The notes below the pieces were generated by a model, which had not been told where the DNA came from, did not search any database, and was given only the letters and a program-made list of their open reading frames with translations. The position numbers and the translations under genes were made by a program. Positions 25,394 to 35,179 of a stretch of 64,000 nucleotides of DNA are shown here, piece after piece. The DNA comes from Rubrobacter indicoceani (GTDB lineage Bacteria; Actinomycetota; Rubrobacteria; Rubrobacterales; Rubrobacteraceae): NCBI RefSeq assembly GCF_003568865.1, contig NZ_CP031115.1, positions 558,001-622,000 of the forward strand, written 5' to 3'. Position 1 is the first letter of the stretch. The number at the start of each line of letters is the position of its first letter.

Positions 25394-26158
25394 ATGGCCG
25401 ACAGACTGGATGGAACGGTCGCTCTGGTGACGGGAGCGTCGAGCGGCATAGGAGAAGCGGCGGCGAAGTCGCTTGCGGAAGCGGGTGCGGCGGTCGCCGT
25501 CGTTGCGCGGCGCAAGGACCGCCTCGACTCGCTTGTCTCGGAGATAGAGGGCGCGGGCGGCAGGGCGCTCGCCATCGAGGCCGACGTTGCGGACCAGCAG
25601 CAGGCGATAGACGCGGTAGAGAAAGCCGTCGCCGGGCTCGGCAGGCTCGACACCGTCTTCAACAACGCCGGGGTTATGCTGCTCGGCCCCGTCGAGGGCG
25701 CGCCGACCGAAGAGTGGGACCGGATGGTGGACATCAACATCAAGGGTCTGCTCTACGTCGCGCACGCCGCGCTGCCACACCTCATAAAAGCCGCCGGGGA
25801 CGGACCGCGCCACGTCGCTGACCTTATAAACACCTCGTCGGTGGCCGGTCGCAGGGCGCGGGTAGGGTCGGGCGTGTACAACATGACGAAGTTCGGGGTC
25901 GGGGCGTTCAGCGAGTCGCTCCGGCAGGAGATGTCGTCCAAACACGTCCGCATCTCGCTTGTGGAGCCGGGTGCGGTGGACACCGAGCTTCAGAGCCACC
26001 TGCGCGAGGAGATCCGGGAGGCGGCCATGCAGCGCTTCGCCGGGATAGACATGCTCCAGGCCGAGGACATCGCCGACGCCGTTACGTACATCACCACCCG
26101 CCCGAGGCACGTCGCGGTGAACGAGATCCTTATCCGTCCGACCCAGCAGGAGGGCTAG
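25394..26158 (+). CDS. Short-chain dehydrogenase/reductase (classical)
   Basis: Classical SDR of 254 residues. The nucleotide-binding motif is VTGASSGIGEAAAKSL, with VARRKDRL after strand 2 indicating NADP(H) preference. NNAGVM is present, and the active-site set is in NTSSVAGRRARVGSGVYNMTKFG. The C-terminus HVAVNEILIRPTQQ is typical of the YdfG/serine 3-dehydrogenase-like group. It is followed 3 bases later by the LLM oxidoreductase, so the two are co-transcribed. The substrate is unknown. Confidence 0.9.
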   Translation: MADRLDGTVALVTGASSGIGEAAAKSLAEAGAAVAVVARRKDRLDSLVSEIEGAGGRALAIEADVADQQQAIDAVEKAVAGLGRLDTVFNNAGVMLLGPVEGAPTEEWDRMVDINIKGLLYVAHAALPHLIKAAGDGPRHVADLINTSSVAGRRARVGSGVYNMTKFGVGAFSESLRQEMSSKHVRISLVEPGAVDTELQSHLREEIREAAMQRFAGIDMLQAEDIADAVTYITTRPRHVAVNEILIRPTQQEG

Positions 26159-26161
26159 AGC

Positions 26162-26980
26162 TTGAAGGTCGGTATATCCACGTTCGTTACGGACGACGGT
26201 ATCGGTGCGGCTCCGCTGGCAAAGGCCATTGAGGAGCGTGGCTTCGACTCGGTCTTTATCGCCGAACACACGCACATCCCCGCGAGCCGGAAGTCACCGT
26301 ATCCCGGCGGCGGAGACCTGCCGCTCAAGTACTACAAAACCCTTGACCCGTTCGTTACCCTCACCGCGATGGCGATGGTAACGGAGCGGCTCCTGCTCGG
26401 GACGGGCGTTGCGCTGCTGATGGAACGCGACACCCTAACGACCGCCAAAGAAGCCGCGAGCGTGGACTTCGTCTCCGGCGGGCGTCTCCTTTTCGGGGTC
26501 GGGGTCGGCTGGAACCGCGAGGAGATGGCCAACCACGGCACAGACCCGAAGACGCGCGGAAAGCTCGTGGACGAGCAGCTCGCCGCGATAAAGGAGATCT
26601 GGACAAACGACCCGGCGGAATATCACGGGGAGTTCGTGGACTTCGACCCGATCTACTCCCGCCCCAAGTGCGTCCAGCAGCCGCACGCCCCGATCTACGT
26701 CGGCGGCGGCGAGGCGGCCTTCGACCGGACGATAGCGTACGGCGACGCCTGGCTTGCAAACGGGCTCCCGCCCGAAAAACTCGCCCCGCTTATGCAGGAG
26801 CTCAACGAAAAGGCGGGGCGTGAGATCCCGGTCTCCGTCTTCGGCGGGCTGCCCGAGAACCTCGAAGCCTACAGGGAGCTTGGAGTGGAGCGGGTTCTAC
26901 TCGGGCTCGAGACCGCCCCCGAAAAAGAGACACTACAGCAACTCGACGAGCTTGCCGGAGCCGTCGAAACCGTTCGGTAA
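26162..26980 (+). CDS. LLM-class F420-dependent oxidoreductase
   Basis: Luciferase-like (bacterial luciferase superfamily) protein of 272 residues, of the type annotated as TIGR03619 F420-dependent oxidoreductases. Typical parts are RGFDSVFIAEHTHIP, LLLGTGVALLMERDTL, GGRLLFGVGVGWNREEM and PIYVGGGEAAFDRTIAYGDAWL. The start is a TTG. F420 dependence is inferred from the subfamily and the likely actinobacterial host, not from a binding assay. It may act together with the SDR just upstream in the breakdown of an unknown compound. Confidence 0.88.
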   Translation: MKVGISTFVTDDGIGAAPLAKAIEERGFDSVFIAEHTHIPASRKSPYPGGGDLPLKYYKTLDPFVTLTAMAMVTERLLLGTGVALLMERDTLTTAKEAASVDFVSGGRLLFGVGVGWNREEMANHGTDPKTRGKLVDEQLAAIKEIWTNDPAEYHGEFVDFDPIYSRPKCVQQPHAPIYVGGGEAAFDRTIAYGDAWLANGLPPEKLAPLMQELNEKAGREIPVSVFGGLPENLEAYRELGVERVLLGLETAPEKETLQQLDELAGAVETVR

Positions 26981-26990
26981 CGCTGGTCCT

Positions 26991-27656
26991 CTATCCGCCT
27001 CTCTTGTCCAGTCCGGCTTCGCGGGCGCGGATGACGGCCCCGGCGCGGTCCGAAACCCGCAGCTTGGCGAAGATGTTCGAGATATAGTTGCGGACGGTCT
27101 TCAGGCTGAGGAAAAGGGTCTTCGCTATATCCTCGTTGTTCTTCCCGGTGGCTACGAGAAAGAGGATCTCCCGTTCCCGATCCGTGAGCTCCGGGAAAAC
27201 GGAGCGATCCGGCGTTCTTTTTGCGGGAGCGTCGAAATACCTCGTCAGTCGCCTTGCGATGCCCGGTCCGAAGACGGCCTCGCCTTTTGCCACGGCCCGG
27301 ATCGCCGCGAGCGTTTCGTCCTTGTCCGCGCCCTTGAGAAGGTAGCCGAGGGCGCCGGCCCGCATCGCCGCGAACACCGAATCGTCTTCCTCCACCATCG
27401 TGACGATAAGGACGCCTACCTCGGGGTTTCGTTTAAGGATGCTCCGGGTCGCCTCGATGCCGCCCGGCCCTGGCATTCGGAGATCCATCAGAACCACGTC
27501 CGGCGACATCTCCGCCGCCAGCTTCGCCGCCTCTTCTCCGTCCGTCGCCTCACCGACGAGTTCGGTGTCGGCCGTCGCCTCCAGAAGCATCCGGAGCCCG
27601 TCACGGAAAAACGGATGGTCGTCGGCGATAAGTACCCGGATGCGATCCACGCTCAC
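26991..27656 (-). CDS. NarL/LuxR-family response regulator
   Basis: A 221-residue response regulator: an N-terminal receiver domain (IRVLIADDHPFFRDGLRMLL, the phosphoacceptor Asp in VVLMDLRMPG, TMVEEDDS and the Lys in YLLKGADKDE) and a C-terminal LuxR helix-turn-helix (LTDREREILFLVATGKNNEDIAKTLFLSLKTVRNYISNIF, quoted here in two pieces of the motif, about 155-195). The GTG start overlaps the stop of the sensor kinase as GTGA, so both proteins are made in fixed ratio. Confidence 0.93.
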   Translation of the reverse strand: MSVDRIRVLIADDHPFFRDGLRMLLEATADTELVGEATDGEEAAKLAAEMSPDVVLMDLRMPGPGGIEATRSILKRNPEVGVLIVTMVEEDDSVFAAMRAGALGYLLKGADKDETLAAIRAVAKGEAVFGPGIARRLTRYFDAPAKRTPDRSVFPELTDREREILFLVATGKNNEDIAKTLFLSLKTVRNYISNIFAKLRVSDRAGAVIRAREAGLDKRGG

Positions 27657-29626
27657 CCCTTCGGCTCCGCGAGCGGCAACGATGCACATATCTTCGCGCC
27701 GCCTTCTTCCGACACCTCAACGTCGAACGTGCCGCCGAGTTCCTCGGCCCGTTCGCGCATCGAGTGGAGCCCCACGCCAGAGCCCCGGTTCTCTCCGATG
27801 CCGCGACCGTCGTCGGATACTTCGAGACGGAGAGAGCCGCGAGGTTCGTCGAGCGTGAGCCGTACTTCGCATCGGCTCGCTCCGGCGTGGCGTGCGACGT
27901 TCGTCATAGCCTCACCCGCGATGCGGTATGCGGCGACCTCGACGGCCGCAGGGAGCGGGGGAAGCCCTTTCGGCGCTTCGAGGATGATGCGAAGCCCGTC
28001 CTGGCGTGCGGCAATTTCGCGGACGGCTCCAACGAGGCCGAGTTCGTCGAGAGCGGGAGGGCGAAGCTCGTGAACGAGGCGGCGCACATCGGAGGTTGCG
28101 CTTCGGGTCTGTTTTTTAAGGGAGCGGAGAAGGATCTTTGCGGCTTCGGGGTCGGAGGAGATCATGTCCGTGGCAACGTCGAGCTTCATCGGCAGCGAGC
28201 CGAGCGTCGGGCCGAGGCCGTCGTGAAGGTCGCGTCGGAGTCGCCTCCGTTCCTCCTCGCGGGTCGTCACGAGGTGTCTGCGGGAGCGTTGCAAATCTTT
28301 CGTTAGACGGACGGCATGAGCGGCCGCCCCCGCCTGCCGGACGAGGTCCTCGAGAAGGCGTCGGTCGGCGGCGGAGAAGCCGTTCTCGCCGGGACGAGGG
28401 GCGAGCATCATCTCCCCGACCTCCTCACCATGATGCAGGAGTGGCAGGCGCATCATATCGTTCGACGGCTTGCCGCTCTCGGTGGCTATGGAGTCTGCGG
28501 CTCCTGCCCGGAGCGTGATCGCCGTGTACGGTGATTTGAGGGCCTCGCGCACCGTGCAGGCGACGGTGTGGAGGATGGCTTCCGGCTCCAACGTCGCTTC
28601 GAGGCTTTCGCCGAGGCGCGAGATGACGGAGTACGGGTCGTCGCGCTCGCCATACATGAGGCGGTTGACGCCGCGTTGCAAGCGTTCGCGAAGGGGAGCG
28701 AAAAGGACGGCGACTATGCCGGTGGCCACAAGGGATATGACGAGGTTACCGTCTGTCCTGAGCAACGCGCCGAGGTATCCGACAACGATAACGTACACAC
28801 CGACGACGCAAGCCGTGAGCGCAGCGTAGACGAGGGTGCGGTTGACAACGAAGTCAATGTCCCACAGCCGATGGCGCAAGATGGCGACGCCGATGCTGAG
28901 AGGGATAAGGAAGGCCGCAAGGGTAATGGCGGTCACGCTGGCCGCGTCGTAGAGAGAAGCTGGGAGGTTTGAGCGGGAGATCAACGGCTCCGCCGCGATG
29001 CCGGAGATTTGCACCACGATAAAGGCCGTTATCCCGAAGACGACCCATTTGGTTTGCTGCCGCTGGGTCTGGGCGGAGACTCGCGCGTACCGGTAAACCT
29101 GGGCGGCCACCCCGGCGAGGAGGCCGCCGATAAGGATCACGGCGAGGGTATCCGGTGGTTCGGTGAGCGAACCCTCATCAAAGATAAGGGCGACGAAAAC
29201 GCTCGCTATAAGGAAGCCGACCGGAGCTCTTGTCCACCGGGGAACGAACCGCCCGTCCGGGAAAAGGAAGACGAAAAGGAGAAGCGCCGCCCACAGAAGC
29301 CCCCATGAAAACTCGACGAGAGGCTCGAGGGTCGGATGCGCGGCTGCGAGAGCTTGCGCGTTGGGGGCGTTGATCGCGCCCATCAAAACAAGGAAGAGCG
29401 AGGCGAACAACCCCATGAAGTCGTCTGACCGCCGCCATGCGACTATGACGGCGACCGTAAAGCATCCCACCCCGAAGGCTGTCATGAGCCCGGTCAGATA
29501 CGCAGCGTAAGGTTCTTTGCCGTGTTGTACGTGGAGCGCGGGTATGGCGGCGGCGAAGGAAACCAGCGCCAGAGCGGCGAGCGCGGTCCACCCGGCGCGG
29601 ACGAGGAGAAGAGGGCGACCGCGCAT
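27653..29626 (-). CDS. Membrane sensor histidine kinase of the NarX/LiaS type with GAF-like domain
   Basis: A 657-residue sensor kinase. The N-terminal part has about nine hydrophobic helices in a 7TM-like arrangement (to about residue 310), then a GAF-like domain (about 330-440), then the HisKA_3 dimerisation domain with the phospho-His in RRDLHDGLGPTLG and an HATPase_c domain with the N box EAMTNVARHAGA and G box DDGRGI. I placed the start at the ATG preceded by GGGAGG; an in-frame start at 29677 is possible. The signal is unknown; the membrane protein immediately upstream may be part of the sensing or the output. Confidence 0.9.
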   Translation of the reverse strand: MRGRPLLLVRAGWTALAALALVSFAAAIPALHVQHGKEPYAAYLTGLMTAFGVGCFTVAVIVAWRRSDDFMGLFASLFLVLMGAINAPNAQALAAAHPTLEPLVEFSWGLLWAALLLFVFLFPDGRFVPRWTRAPVGFLIASVFVALIFDEGSLTEPPDTLAVILIGGLLAGVAAQVYRYARVSAQTQRQQTKWVVFGITAFIVVQISGIAAEPLISRSNLPASLYDAASVTAITLAAFLIPLSIGVAILRHRLWDIDFVVNRTLVYAALTACVVGVYVIVVGYLGALLRTDGNLVISLVATGIVAVLFAPLRERLQRGVNRLMYGERDDPYSVISRLGESLEATLEPEAILHTVACTVREALKSPYTAITLRAGAADSIATESGKPSNDMMRLPLLHHGEEVGEMMLAPRPGENGFSAADRRLLEDLVRQAGAAAHAVRLTKDLQRSRRHLVTTREEERRRLRRDLHDGLGPTLGSLPMKLDVATDMISSDPEAAKILLRSLKKQTRSATSDVRRLVHELRPPALDELGLVGAVREIAARQDGLRIILEAPKGLPPLPAAVEVAAYRIAGEAMTNVARHAGASRCEVRLTLDEPRGSLRLEVSDDGRGIGENRGSGVGLHSMRERAEELGGTFDVEVSEEGGAKICASLPLAEPKG

Positions 29627-29692
29627 AACCGTCGCCTCCCGATGCTCCATCGCCTGGACATGTTCCGATTGCATCAAGGAAATTCTACTTCT

Positions 29693-30361
29693 TTACGCGA
29701 CTGGCTGGGGGGTACTCGTTCGGGAATCGGACCGCTCGGCCCGCTCGTTTCCGTTCCAGAGAGCGTACCCTCCGACGGCGTAGCCGAGAAAGGCCAGATA
29801 ATAAAGGAAGGCGACGGCGGAGATGCCCGGGAGAGGTGCGGGTGGCGGGAGGACGGGCGCGGCTGCAAGGAAGACGGGGACGCTGGCAACTTGCAGCCAG
29901 CCCGCGAGGCGCGGGAGAACTCCGGCCCGCACGGTCGCTATACCGAGAAGCGGGAAGGCGAGAATCGAGGCGAGGGCGAGCGGGCCGAGGGCGCCGGCTC
30001 CGTGGGCGAGCGGGCCGTCCCCGATCAAGGCTCGGGTGGCCTCGTTTTGGGCGAGGGCGACCGTTGCGTACGCTTCGTAAAGCAGCAGATAGAGATGATA
30101 CCCGGCGGCGAACATGGTTGCCGCGAAGCCGATCAAGCCCGGTACCCCCGCCCGGTGCGACTGTTTCGCGTAGAACCCTGTCAGGCCGAGCAGCGCGAAC
30201 ATCCACGAAGCAAACAGGATGAGATGCGCCGGGCCATAGAGCGGCTGGAGAACGTCTGCCACCCGTTCGCTCGGAGGGTGGAGGACGAACCCGAGCAACT
30301 GAAGGGGAAGGGCGATGAGCAGGGACAGCCCGCTCAGCTTGAAGAGGGTCGAGGACGACAT
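29693..30361 (-). CDS. Integral membrane protein of unknown function
   Basis: A 222-residue protein with about six hydrophobic helices (LSLLIALPLQLLGFVL, LILFASWMFALLGLTGFY, GLIGFAATMFAAGYHLYLLLYEAY, ALGPLALASILAFPLLGIA, VPVFLAAAPVLPPPA, AFLYYLAFLGYAVGGYALW). No family is recognised. The ATG has AAAGGAG 8 bases upstream. It precedes the sensor kinase gene by 66 bases on the same strand, so it probably belongs to the same unit. Confidence 0.7.
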   Translation of the reverse strand: MSSSTLFKLSGLSLLIALPLQLLGFVLHPPSERVADVLQPLYGPAHLILFASWMFALLGLTGFYAKQSHRAGVPGLIGFAATMFAAGYHLYLLLYEAYATVALAQNEATRALIGDGPLAHGAGALGPLALASILAFPLLGIATVRAGVLPRLAGWLQVASVPVFLAAAPVLPPPAPLPGISAVAFLYYLAFLGYAVGGYALWNGNERAERSDSRTSTPQPVA

Positions 30362-30499
30362 GGCGTTCTCCTTTCACGGTAGCTTGTGAGATCGAAAACA
30401 CTCTACGAAGCTCCTCGTCCCAGCAACAGAGGCACAGGTCCCGAATCCGCCGTGAACCCTTCCCGAAATCCGGGAACGGGTTCGGGAGCGGTTGTTCCG

Positions 30500-30905
30500 T
30501 GGAAGAGAAGATGTCCAACTCAGAAGAGTGTGCGGAGAAGGTATCGGAGGTGAGGAGCGCATCCGCCGTTTCCAGCGCGTGCGCCCCGATAAGAAAGTCG
30601 GCGAGGATTCGACAAGAATCGGAGTCGTCCGGCTCTCGGCCTCTGGTCCGAGCACACCGCGCATACGAACTTCCGACTTGCGCCATACCTCCCTGCCGGT
30701 GTTATGGTTGACTTCGATGCCTTTGTCAAAGAAAAAGGTATCCGCCATCTCCGGGGTTCTTGTGGAGATGAGCTCGGCGTGTAAGACGGAACACACCGCA
30801 AACCAGCCTTTGCGGGGACTTTTTCAAGCGGTCCGCATCGTTGCTATAGCTTTATCTTCGCCGGAGAGGAGGCCGACGAAGGTTTTCGTATCCACCGCGG
30901 TTCTC
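30500..30905 (-). pseudogene. Decayed VapC-type PIN-domain toxin gene
   Basis: Pieces of a PIN-domain ribonuclease follow one another in three frames. The first is TAVDTKTFVGLLSGEDKAIATMRTA with the first acidic residue (normally VDTNVFVGLL), then LHAELISTRTPEMADTFFFDKGIEVN with the conserved Glu, then RILADFLIGAHALETADALLTSDTF with the DFLIGAHA motif. A stop after ATMRTA and two or more frameshifts separate them. The gene cannot make an active toxin. Confidence 0.65.
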
Positions 30906-30929
30906 GCTCGTAGTGTTCTCCCCTCCAGC

Positions 30930-31190
30930 GGGGTTCCTCTGTGATCTCTTCCATGCTCTTGCCCCCCTCGCGCTCCGGCATAGCCCGCGAAGCTCACCTC
31001 TCTGCACGCTGACCTTCGCGCCGCCGTCCTCAACCAAAGACGAGGTCGTCACCCTCCCTCGCTCCGAGCTCGCTCCGCGCGCCTCGCGGGCTTCCTTCGA
31101 GCTCGTGACCCGACCTTTGCTCGTTATCTTTGCCTCGAGCGCCGTCGAGCGCTCCTTACTTGAGCTTTCTTCACCACAAAAGTGCCCGGG
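30930..31190 (-). pseudogene. Decayed VapB/AbrB-type antitoxin gene
   Basis: One frame reads LEAKITSKGRVTSSKEAREARG, then RGRVTTSSLVEDGGAKVSV, matching AbrB-fold antitoxins (normally AKITSKGQVTIPKEVRERLG and a following VEDGG strand). The frame has no start codon before the motif, and residues of the loop (SSKEAREARGASSERG) are altered. It lies directly upstream of the decayed PIN gene in the order vapB-vapC. I infer a dead toxin-antitoxin locus. Confidence 0.6.
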
Positions 31191-31283
31191 AGCGTTGCGT
31201 TCAAAGTAATGTGATCCTGGTCAAGATATACTCTTTGCAAACTACGGAGTCATAGACGAGGCGACGGAAAGAGGGCCGAACTC

Positions 31284-34112
31284 ATGCCGGATAACAATGC
31301 TTTCGATGCAGAGCAGAAGCTCACTTCGGGCGGCAGGGATTATACGTATTTCAGCCTGAAGAAGCTTGACGAGGCGGTAGAAGCGGATGTGTTCAGCCTG
31401 CCGTTTTCGATACGCACCATCCTTGAATCGCTGCTTCGCAACTGCGGCGGGAAGTTCGTCGACGAGGACGCCGTCAGGTCGCTCGCCAGCTGGCCCGCCA
31501 ACGTCGGGGAAGAGCTTGCCTACCTCCCGGCCCGCGTGGTTATGCAGGACTTCACGGGCGTTCCGGCCATCGTTGACCTCGCGGCGATGCGGAATGCGAT
31601 GGATGCTGTCGGCGGCGACCCGGCGAAGATCAACCCGCTCGTGCCGACCGACCTCGTTATAGACCACTCCGTGCAGGTCGACGCCTTCGGGAACGGGATG
31701 GCCCTTCAGTTCAACGCCGAGCGCGAGTTCGAGCGCAACAAGGAACGCTACGAGTTCCTGAAGTGGGGCCAGGAGGCGTTCGACGACTTCACCGTGGTGC
31801 CGCCCGCGACGGGCATCGTCCACCAGGTCAACCTCGAGTATCTCGCCAAAGGCGTGTGGGTCAAGGGCGATACCGTGATGCCGGACACGCTTGTCGGGAC
31901 GGACTCTCACACCACCATGATCAACGGCCTCGGAGTTCTCGGCTGGGGGGTCGGGGGCATCGAGGCCGAGGCCGTTACCCTCGGCCAGCCGTACTACATG
32001 CTCCAGCCGGACGTTATAGGCTTCAAGCTCACGGGCGCGCTCCGCGAGGGCGTTACCGCCACGGACCTCGTCCTGACGGTGACGCAGATGCTCCGCAAGA
32101 AAGGCGTCGTCGGGAAGTTCGTCGAGTTCTACGGCGAGGGGCTGAGCCAGCTCTCCCTGCCGGACCGGGCGACCATCGGGAACATGTCGCCGGAGTTCGG
32201 CTCGACGTGCGCCTTCTTCCCCTACGACTCCGAGACGGTCCGTTACATGCAGGGGACCGGGCGCGACGACGATCTCTGCCGACTTCTGGAGGACTACGCC
32301 AGGGAGCAGGGCCTCTGGCGGACCGACGACACCCCCGACCCGACGTTCTCCGAGACGCTCGACCTCGACCTCGACACGGTGGAGTCGAGCCTCGCCGGTC
32401 CGCGGCGGCCGCAGGACAGGATCTCCATCGGCGAGATGAAGTCGTCCTTCCGCAAGGCTCTGGCCGAAATGACGGGCGAAGAAGAACCGAACGGAAACGG
32501 CAAGCTCAACGGTCACTCTCGCGACGACACCGAATCAATGGAGGCGTCCGACACCCCCGCAGGTGCCGCCGACGCGACCGGAGACGGCGACCCCGACCCG
32601 ACCGCAGGCGTTCTCCCTGACGCCCCCGAAGCCGACGCCGACGACTCCATTACCATCACCCTCGACGGCGAAGAGGCGTACCTCAAGCACGGCTCGGCGG
32701 TGATCGCGGCCATAACGAGCTGCACCAACACCTCGAACCCCTCGGTGATGCTCGCCGCCGGGCTTCTGGCGAAGAAGGCCGTGGACAAGGGCCTTCACGT
32801 TCAGCCGCACGTAAAGACAAGCCTCGCGCCCGGCTCCAAGGTCGTTACCGAGTACCTGACGAGCGCCGGGCTTCTGCCGTATCTGGAGGAACTCAACTTC
32901 GACGTCGTCGGCTACGGCTGCACGACGTGCATCGGTAACTCCGGCCCGCTGCCGGACGAGGTTTCGCAGGCCGTCAACGACAACGACCTCGTGGTCGCCG
33001 CCGTCCTCTCCGGGAACCGGAACTTCGAGGGCCGTATCAACCCGGACGTAAAGGCCAACTACCTTGCAAGCCCGCCGCTCGTCGTGGCCTACGCGCTCGC
33101 CGGGAACGTGGACATAGACCTCGACCATGAGCCGCTCGGCACGGACCGGGATGGAAACCCGGTCTACCTCAAGGACATCTGGCCGACGCAGAAGGAGGTG
33201 ACGGACGAGCTCTCGCACGCCCTCGACCCGAAGGTCTACCGGGAGCAGTACGGCGACGTCTACACCGGAAACGAGCAGTGGAACGCCGTGAACGTCCCGG
33301 AGGGCGACCTCTTTGCGTGGGACCCGGACTCCACCTACATCCAGGAGCCGGCGTTTTTCAAGAACCTCTCACCGGAGCCGGAACCGCTCACCGACATCGA
33401 GAACGCCCGCGTCCTCGCGAAGCTCGGCGACTCCATCACGACCGACCACATCTCCCCGGCCGGGGCCATCCCGGCGAAGATGCCCGCCGGGCAGTACCTG
33501 CTCGAAAAGGGCGTTGACTCGCGCGACTTCAACTCCTTCGGTTCGCGCCGGGGCAACCACGAGGTGATGGTGCGCGGGACCTTCGGCAACATCCGCCTGA
33601 AAAACCAGCTCGTCGACAAGGAGGGCGGCTACACCCTCCACTTCGATGAGGGCGACACCGAGGGCACGGAGACGACCATCTACGAGGCGAGCATGCAGTA
33701 CCAAGAAGACGGCGTGCCGCTCGTTATCCTCGGCGGCAAGGAGTACGGGAGCGGTTCGTCGCGCGACTGGGCGGCGAAGGGTTCGTTCCTGCTAGGCGTC
33801 CGGGTCGTTATCGCCGAGAGCTTCGAGCGCATCCACCGCTCCAACCTTATAGGCATGGGCGTTCTGCCGGTTCAGTATGCAGACGGCGAGAACGTCGAAT
33901 CACTCGGCCTGAGCGGCACGGAGACCTTCACCATCCGGGGCATAGACGACATCGCGCCCGGCAAGGAGCTGACCGTCGAGGTCAACGGCGCAGACGGAGA
34001 AGGTCGGGAGTTCAAGGTCAAGGCTCGCGTGGACTCGCCCGTCGAGGTCGAGTACCTGCACAACGGTGGCATCCTGCAGACCGTTCTCAGGCAGCTCCTC
34101 AAAGAGGACTAG
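31284..34112 (+). CDS. acnA: Aconitate hydratase A
   Basis: Aconitase of the AcnA/IRP group, 942 residues, converting citrate to isocitrate through cis-aconitate in the TCA and glyoxylate cycles. Motifs are [26 protein letters not shown] (residues about 211-236), the 4Fe-4S ligands in [13 protein letters not shown] and [43 protein letters not shown] and [17 protein letters not shown]. An acidic, Asp/Pro/Ala-rich linker at about residues 399-453 makes it longer than the usual 890-900. GAGGG precedes the ATG. A terminator follows. Confidence 0.96.
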   Translation: MPDNNAFDAEQKLTSGGRDYTYFSLKKLDEAVEADVFSLPFSIRTILESLLRNCGGKFVDEDAVRSLASWPANVGEELAYLPARVVMQDFTGVPAIVDLAAMRNAMDAVGGDPAKINPLVPTDLVIDHSVQVDAFGNGMALQFNAEREFERNKERYEFLKWGQEAFDDFTVVPPATGIVHQVNLEYLAKGVWVKGDTVMPDTLVGTDSHTTMINGLGVLGWGVGGIEAEAVTLGQPYYMLQPDVIGFKLTGALREGVTATDLVLTVTQMLRKKGVVGKFVEFYGEGLSQLSLPDRATIGNMSPEFGSTCAFFPYDSETVRYMQGTGRDDDLCRLLEDYAREQGLWRTDDTPDPTFSETLDLDLDTVESSLAGPRRPQDRISIGEMKSSFRKALAEMTGEEEPNGNGKLNGHSRDDTESMEASDTPAGAADATGDGDPDPTAGVLPDAPEADADDSITITLDGEEAYLKHGSAVIAAITSCTNTSNPSVMLAAGLLAKKAVDKGLHVQPHVKTSLAPGSKVVTEYLTSAGLLPYLEELNFDVVGYGCTTCIGNSGPLPDEVSQAVNDNDLVVAAVLSGNRNFEGRINPDVKANYLASPPLVVAYALAGNVDIDLDHEPLGTDRDGNPVYLKDIWPTQKEVTDELSHALDPKVYREQYGDVYTGNEQWNAVNVPEGDLFAWDPDSTYIQEPAFFKNLSPEPEPLTDIENARVLAKLGDSITTDHISPAGAIPAKMPAGQYLLEKGVDSRDFNSFGSRRGNHEVMVRGTFGNIRLKNQLVDKEGGYTLHFDEGDTEGTETTIYEASMQYQEDGVPLVILGGKEYGSGSSRDWAAKGSFLLGVRVVIAESFERIHRSNLIGMGVLPVQYADGENVESLGLSGTETFTIRGIDDIAPGKELTVEVNGADGEGREFKVKARVDSPVEVEYLHNGGILQTVLRQLLKED

Positions 34113-34142
34113 GCCGGACGGGAGGATCCCGAATGTTCAAAC

Positions 34143-34173
34143 AAAGCCCTCCGGTCTACGCCGGGGGGCTTTC
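34143..34173 (+). terminator. Rho-independent terminator after acnA
   Basis: AAAGCCCTCCGG and CCGGGGGGCTTT pair around the loop TCTACG, with A residues before and T residues at the end of the stem. It ends just before the next gene, and ends the acnA transcript. Confidence 0.7.
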
Positions 34174-34190
34174 TGCACGAAAGGGGAGAG

Positions 34191-35168
34191 ATGGCCGCGA
34201 AAGTACTTGTTACACGTGAGATCCCGACAGCAGGGACCGACCCGCTGAAAGACTACGACGTTACCGTTCTCGGCGACGGGGTGCCGGACCGGGAAACCCT
34301 GCTCGAAGCCGCGAGCGGTGCGTCCGCTATTCTTTCGACCGTTACGGAGACGATGGATGCGGGGCTTATGGACGCCGCCGGAAGCGGCCTGAAAGTCATC
34401 GCGAACCTGGCCGTCGGCTACGACAACGTGGACGTGGACGCTGCGACGGAGCGCGGAGTCGTGGTGACGAACACCCCCGGCGTGCTGGATGAGACGACCG
34501 CGGATACGGCGTTCATGCTGCTGCTCGCGGCGGCTCGGCGGCTCGGGGAGGCGGAGCGGCTGGTTCGTTCCGGGGGCTGGGAGGCGTGGGGGCCGATGCA
34601 GCTCACCGGGCCGGAGGTTTCGGGGAAGAAGCTCGGGATCGTCGGCTTCGGGCGCATCGGACAGGCGATGGGCCGCCGGGCTCGGGGTTTCGGGATGAGG
34701 ATCTTCTACGACGCCCGTTCCCGCAAGCCCGAAGCGGAGCGCGAGCTCGACGCCCGGCGCATGAGCCTCGAAGAGATACTCAGCACCTGCGACTTCGTCT
34801 CCGTCCACACGCCCCTGACGGATGGGACGCATCACCTTATCGGGGCGGCGGAGCTCGCCACCATGAAGCCGGAAGCGGTGCTGGTGAACACGTCTCGCGG
34901 CCCGGTGGTGGACGAGGCGGCGCTGGCAGGGGCTCTTCTGGAGAAACGCATCTTCGCCGCCGGGCTGGACGTGTACGAAGAGGAGCCGAAGGTGCATCCG
35001 AAGCTGCTGGAACTGGAGAACGTGGTGCTTGCGCCGCACATCGGGAGCGCGTCCATCGAGACGCGGGGCGCGATGGCCGCGCTCGCCGCAGAGAACCTAG
35101 TCGCCGTTATGCGTGGTGAGGAGCCGCCGAACGCGGTGAACAGCGACGCTCACGGCGACGCTCTGTAA
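34191..35168 (+). CDS. D-2-hydroxyacid dehydrogenase (glyoxylate/hydroxypyruvate reductase-like)
   Basis: NAD(P)-dependent D-2-hydroxyacid dehydrogenase of 325 residues. The Rossmann motif is GIVGFGRIGQAMGRRARGFGM (about residues 149-169), LAVGYDNVDVDAAT and VTNTPGVLDETTAD are typical of glyoxylate reductases, catalytic Arg is in NTSRGPVVDE, Glu in DVYEEEP and His in LAPHIGSAS. It reduces glyoxylate to glycolate or hydroxypyruvate to glycerate; this would run opposite to the glycolate oxidase at the start of the window. Spacing after the terminator suggests its own transcript. The exact substrate is inferred. Confidence 0.9.
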   Translation: MAAKVLVTREIPTAGTDPLKDYDVTVLGDGVPDRETLLEAASGASAILSTVTETMDAGLMDAAGSGLKVIANLAVGYDNVDVDAATERGVVVTNTPGVLDETTADTAFMLLLAAARRLGEAERLVRSGGWEAWGPMQLTGPEVSGKKLGIVGFGRIGQAMGRRARGFGMRIFYDARSRKPEAERELDARRMSLEEILSTCDFVSVHTPLTDGTHHLIGAAELATMKPEAVLVNTSRGPVVDEAALAGALLEKRIFAAGLDVYEEEPKVHPKLLELENVVLAPHIGSASIETRGAMAALAAENLVAVMRGEEPPNAVNSDAHGDAL

Positions 35169-35179
35169 ACGGGCGCGAC

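Noticed and set aside
30374-30944. Plus-strand frames across the vapBC region
   Set aside because: They are antisense to the decayed PIN gene; the minus-strand fragments carry the recognisable motifs.
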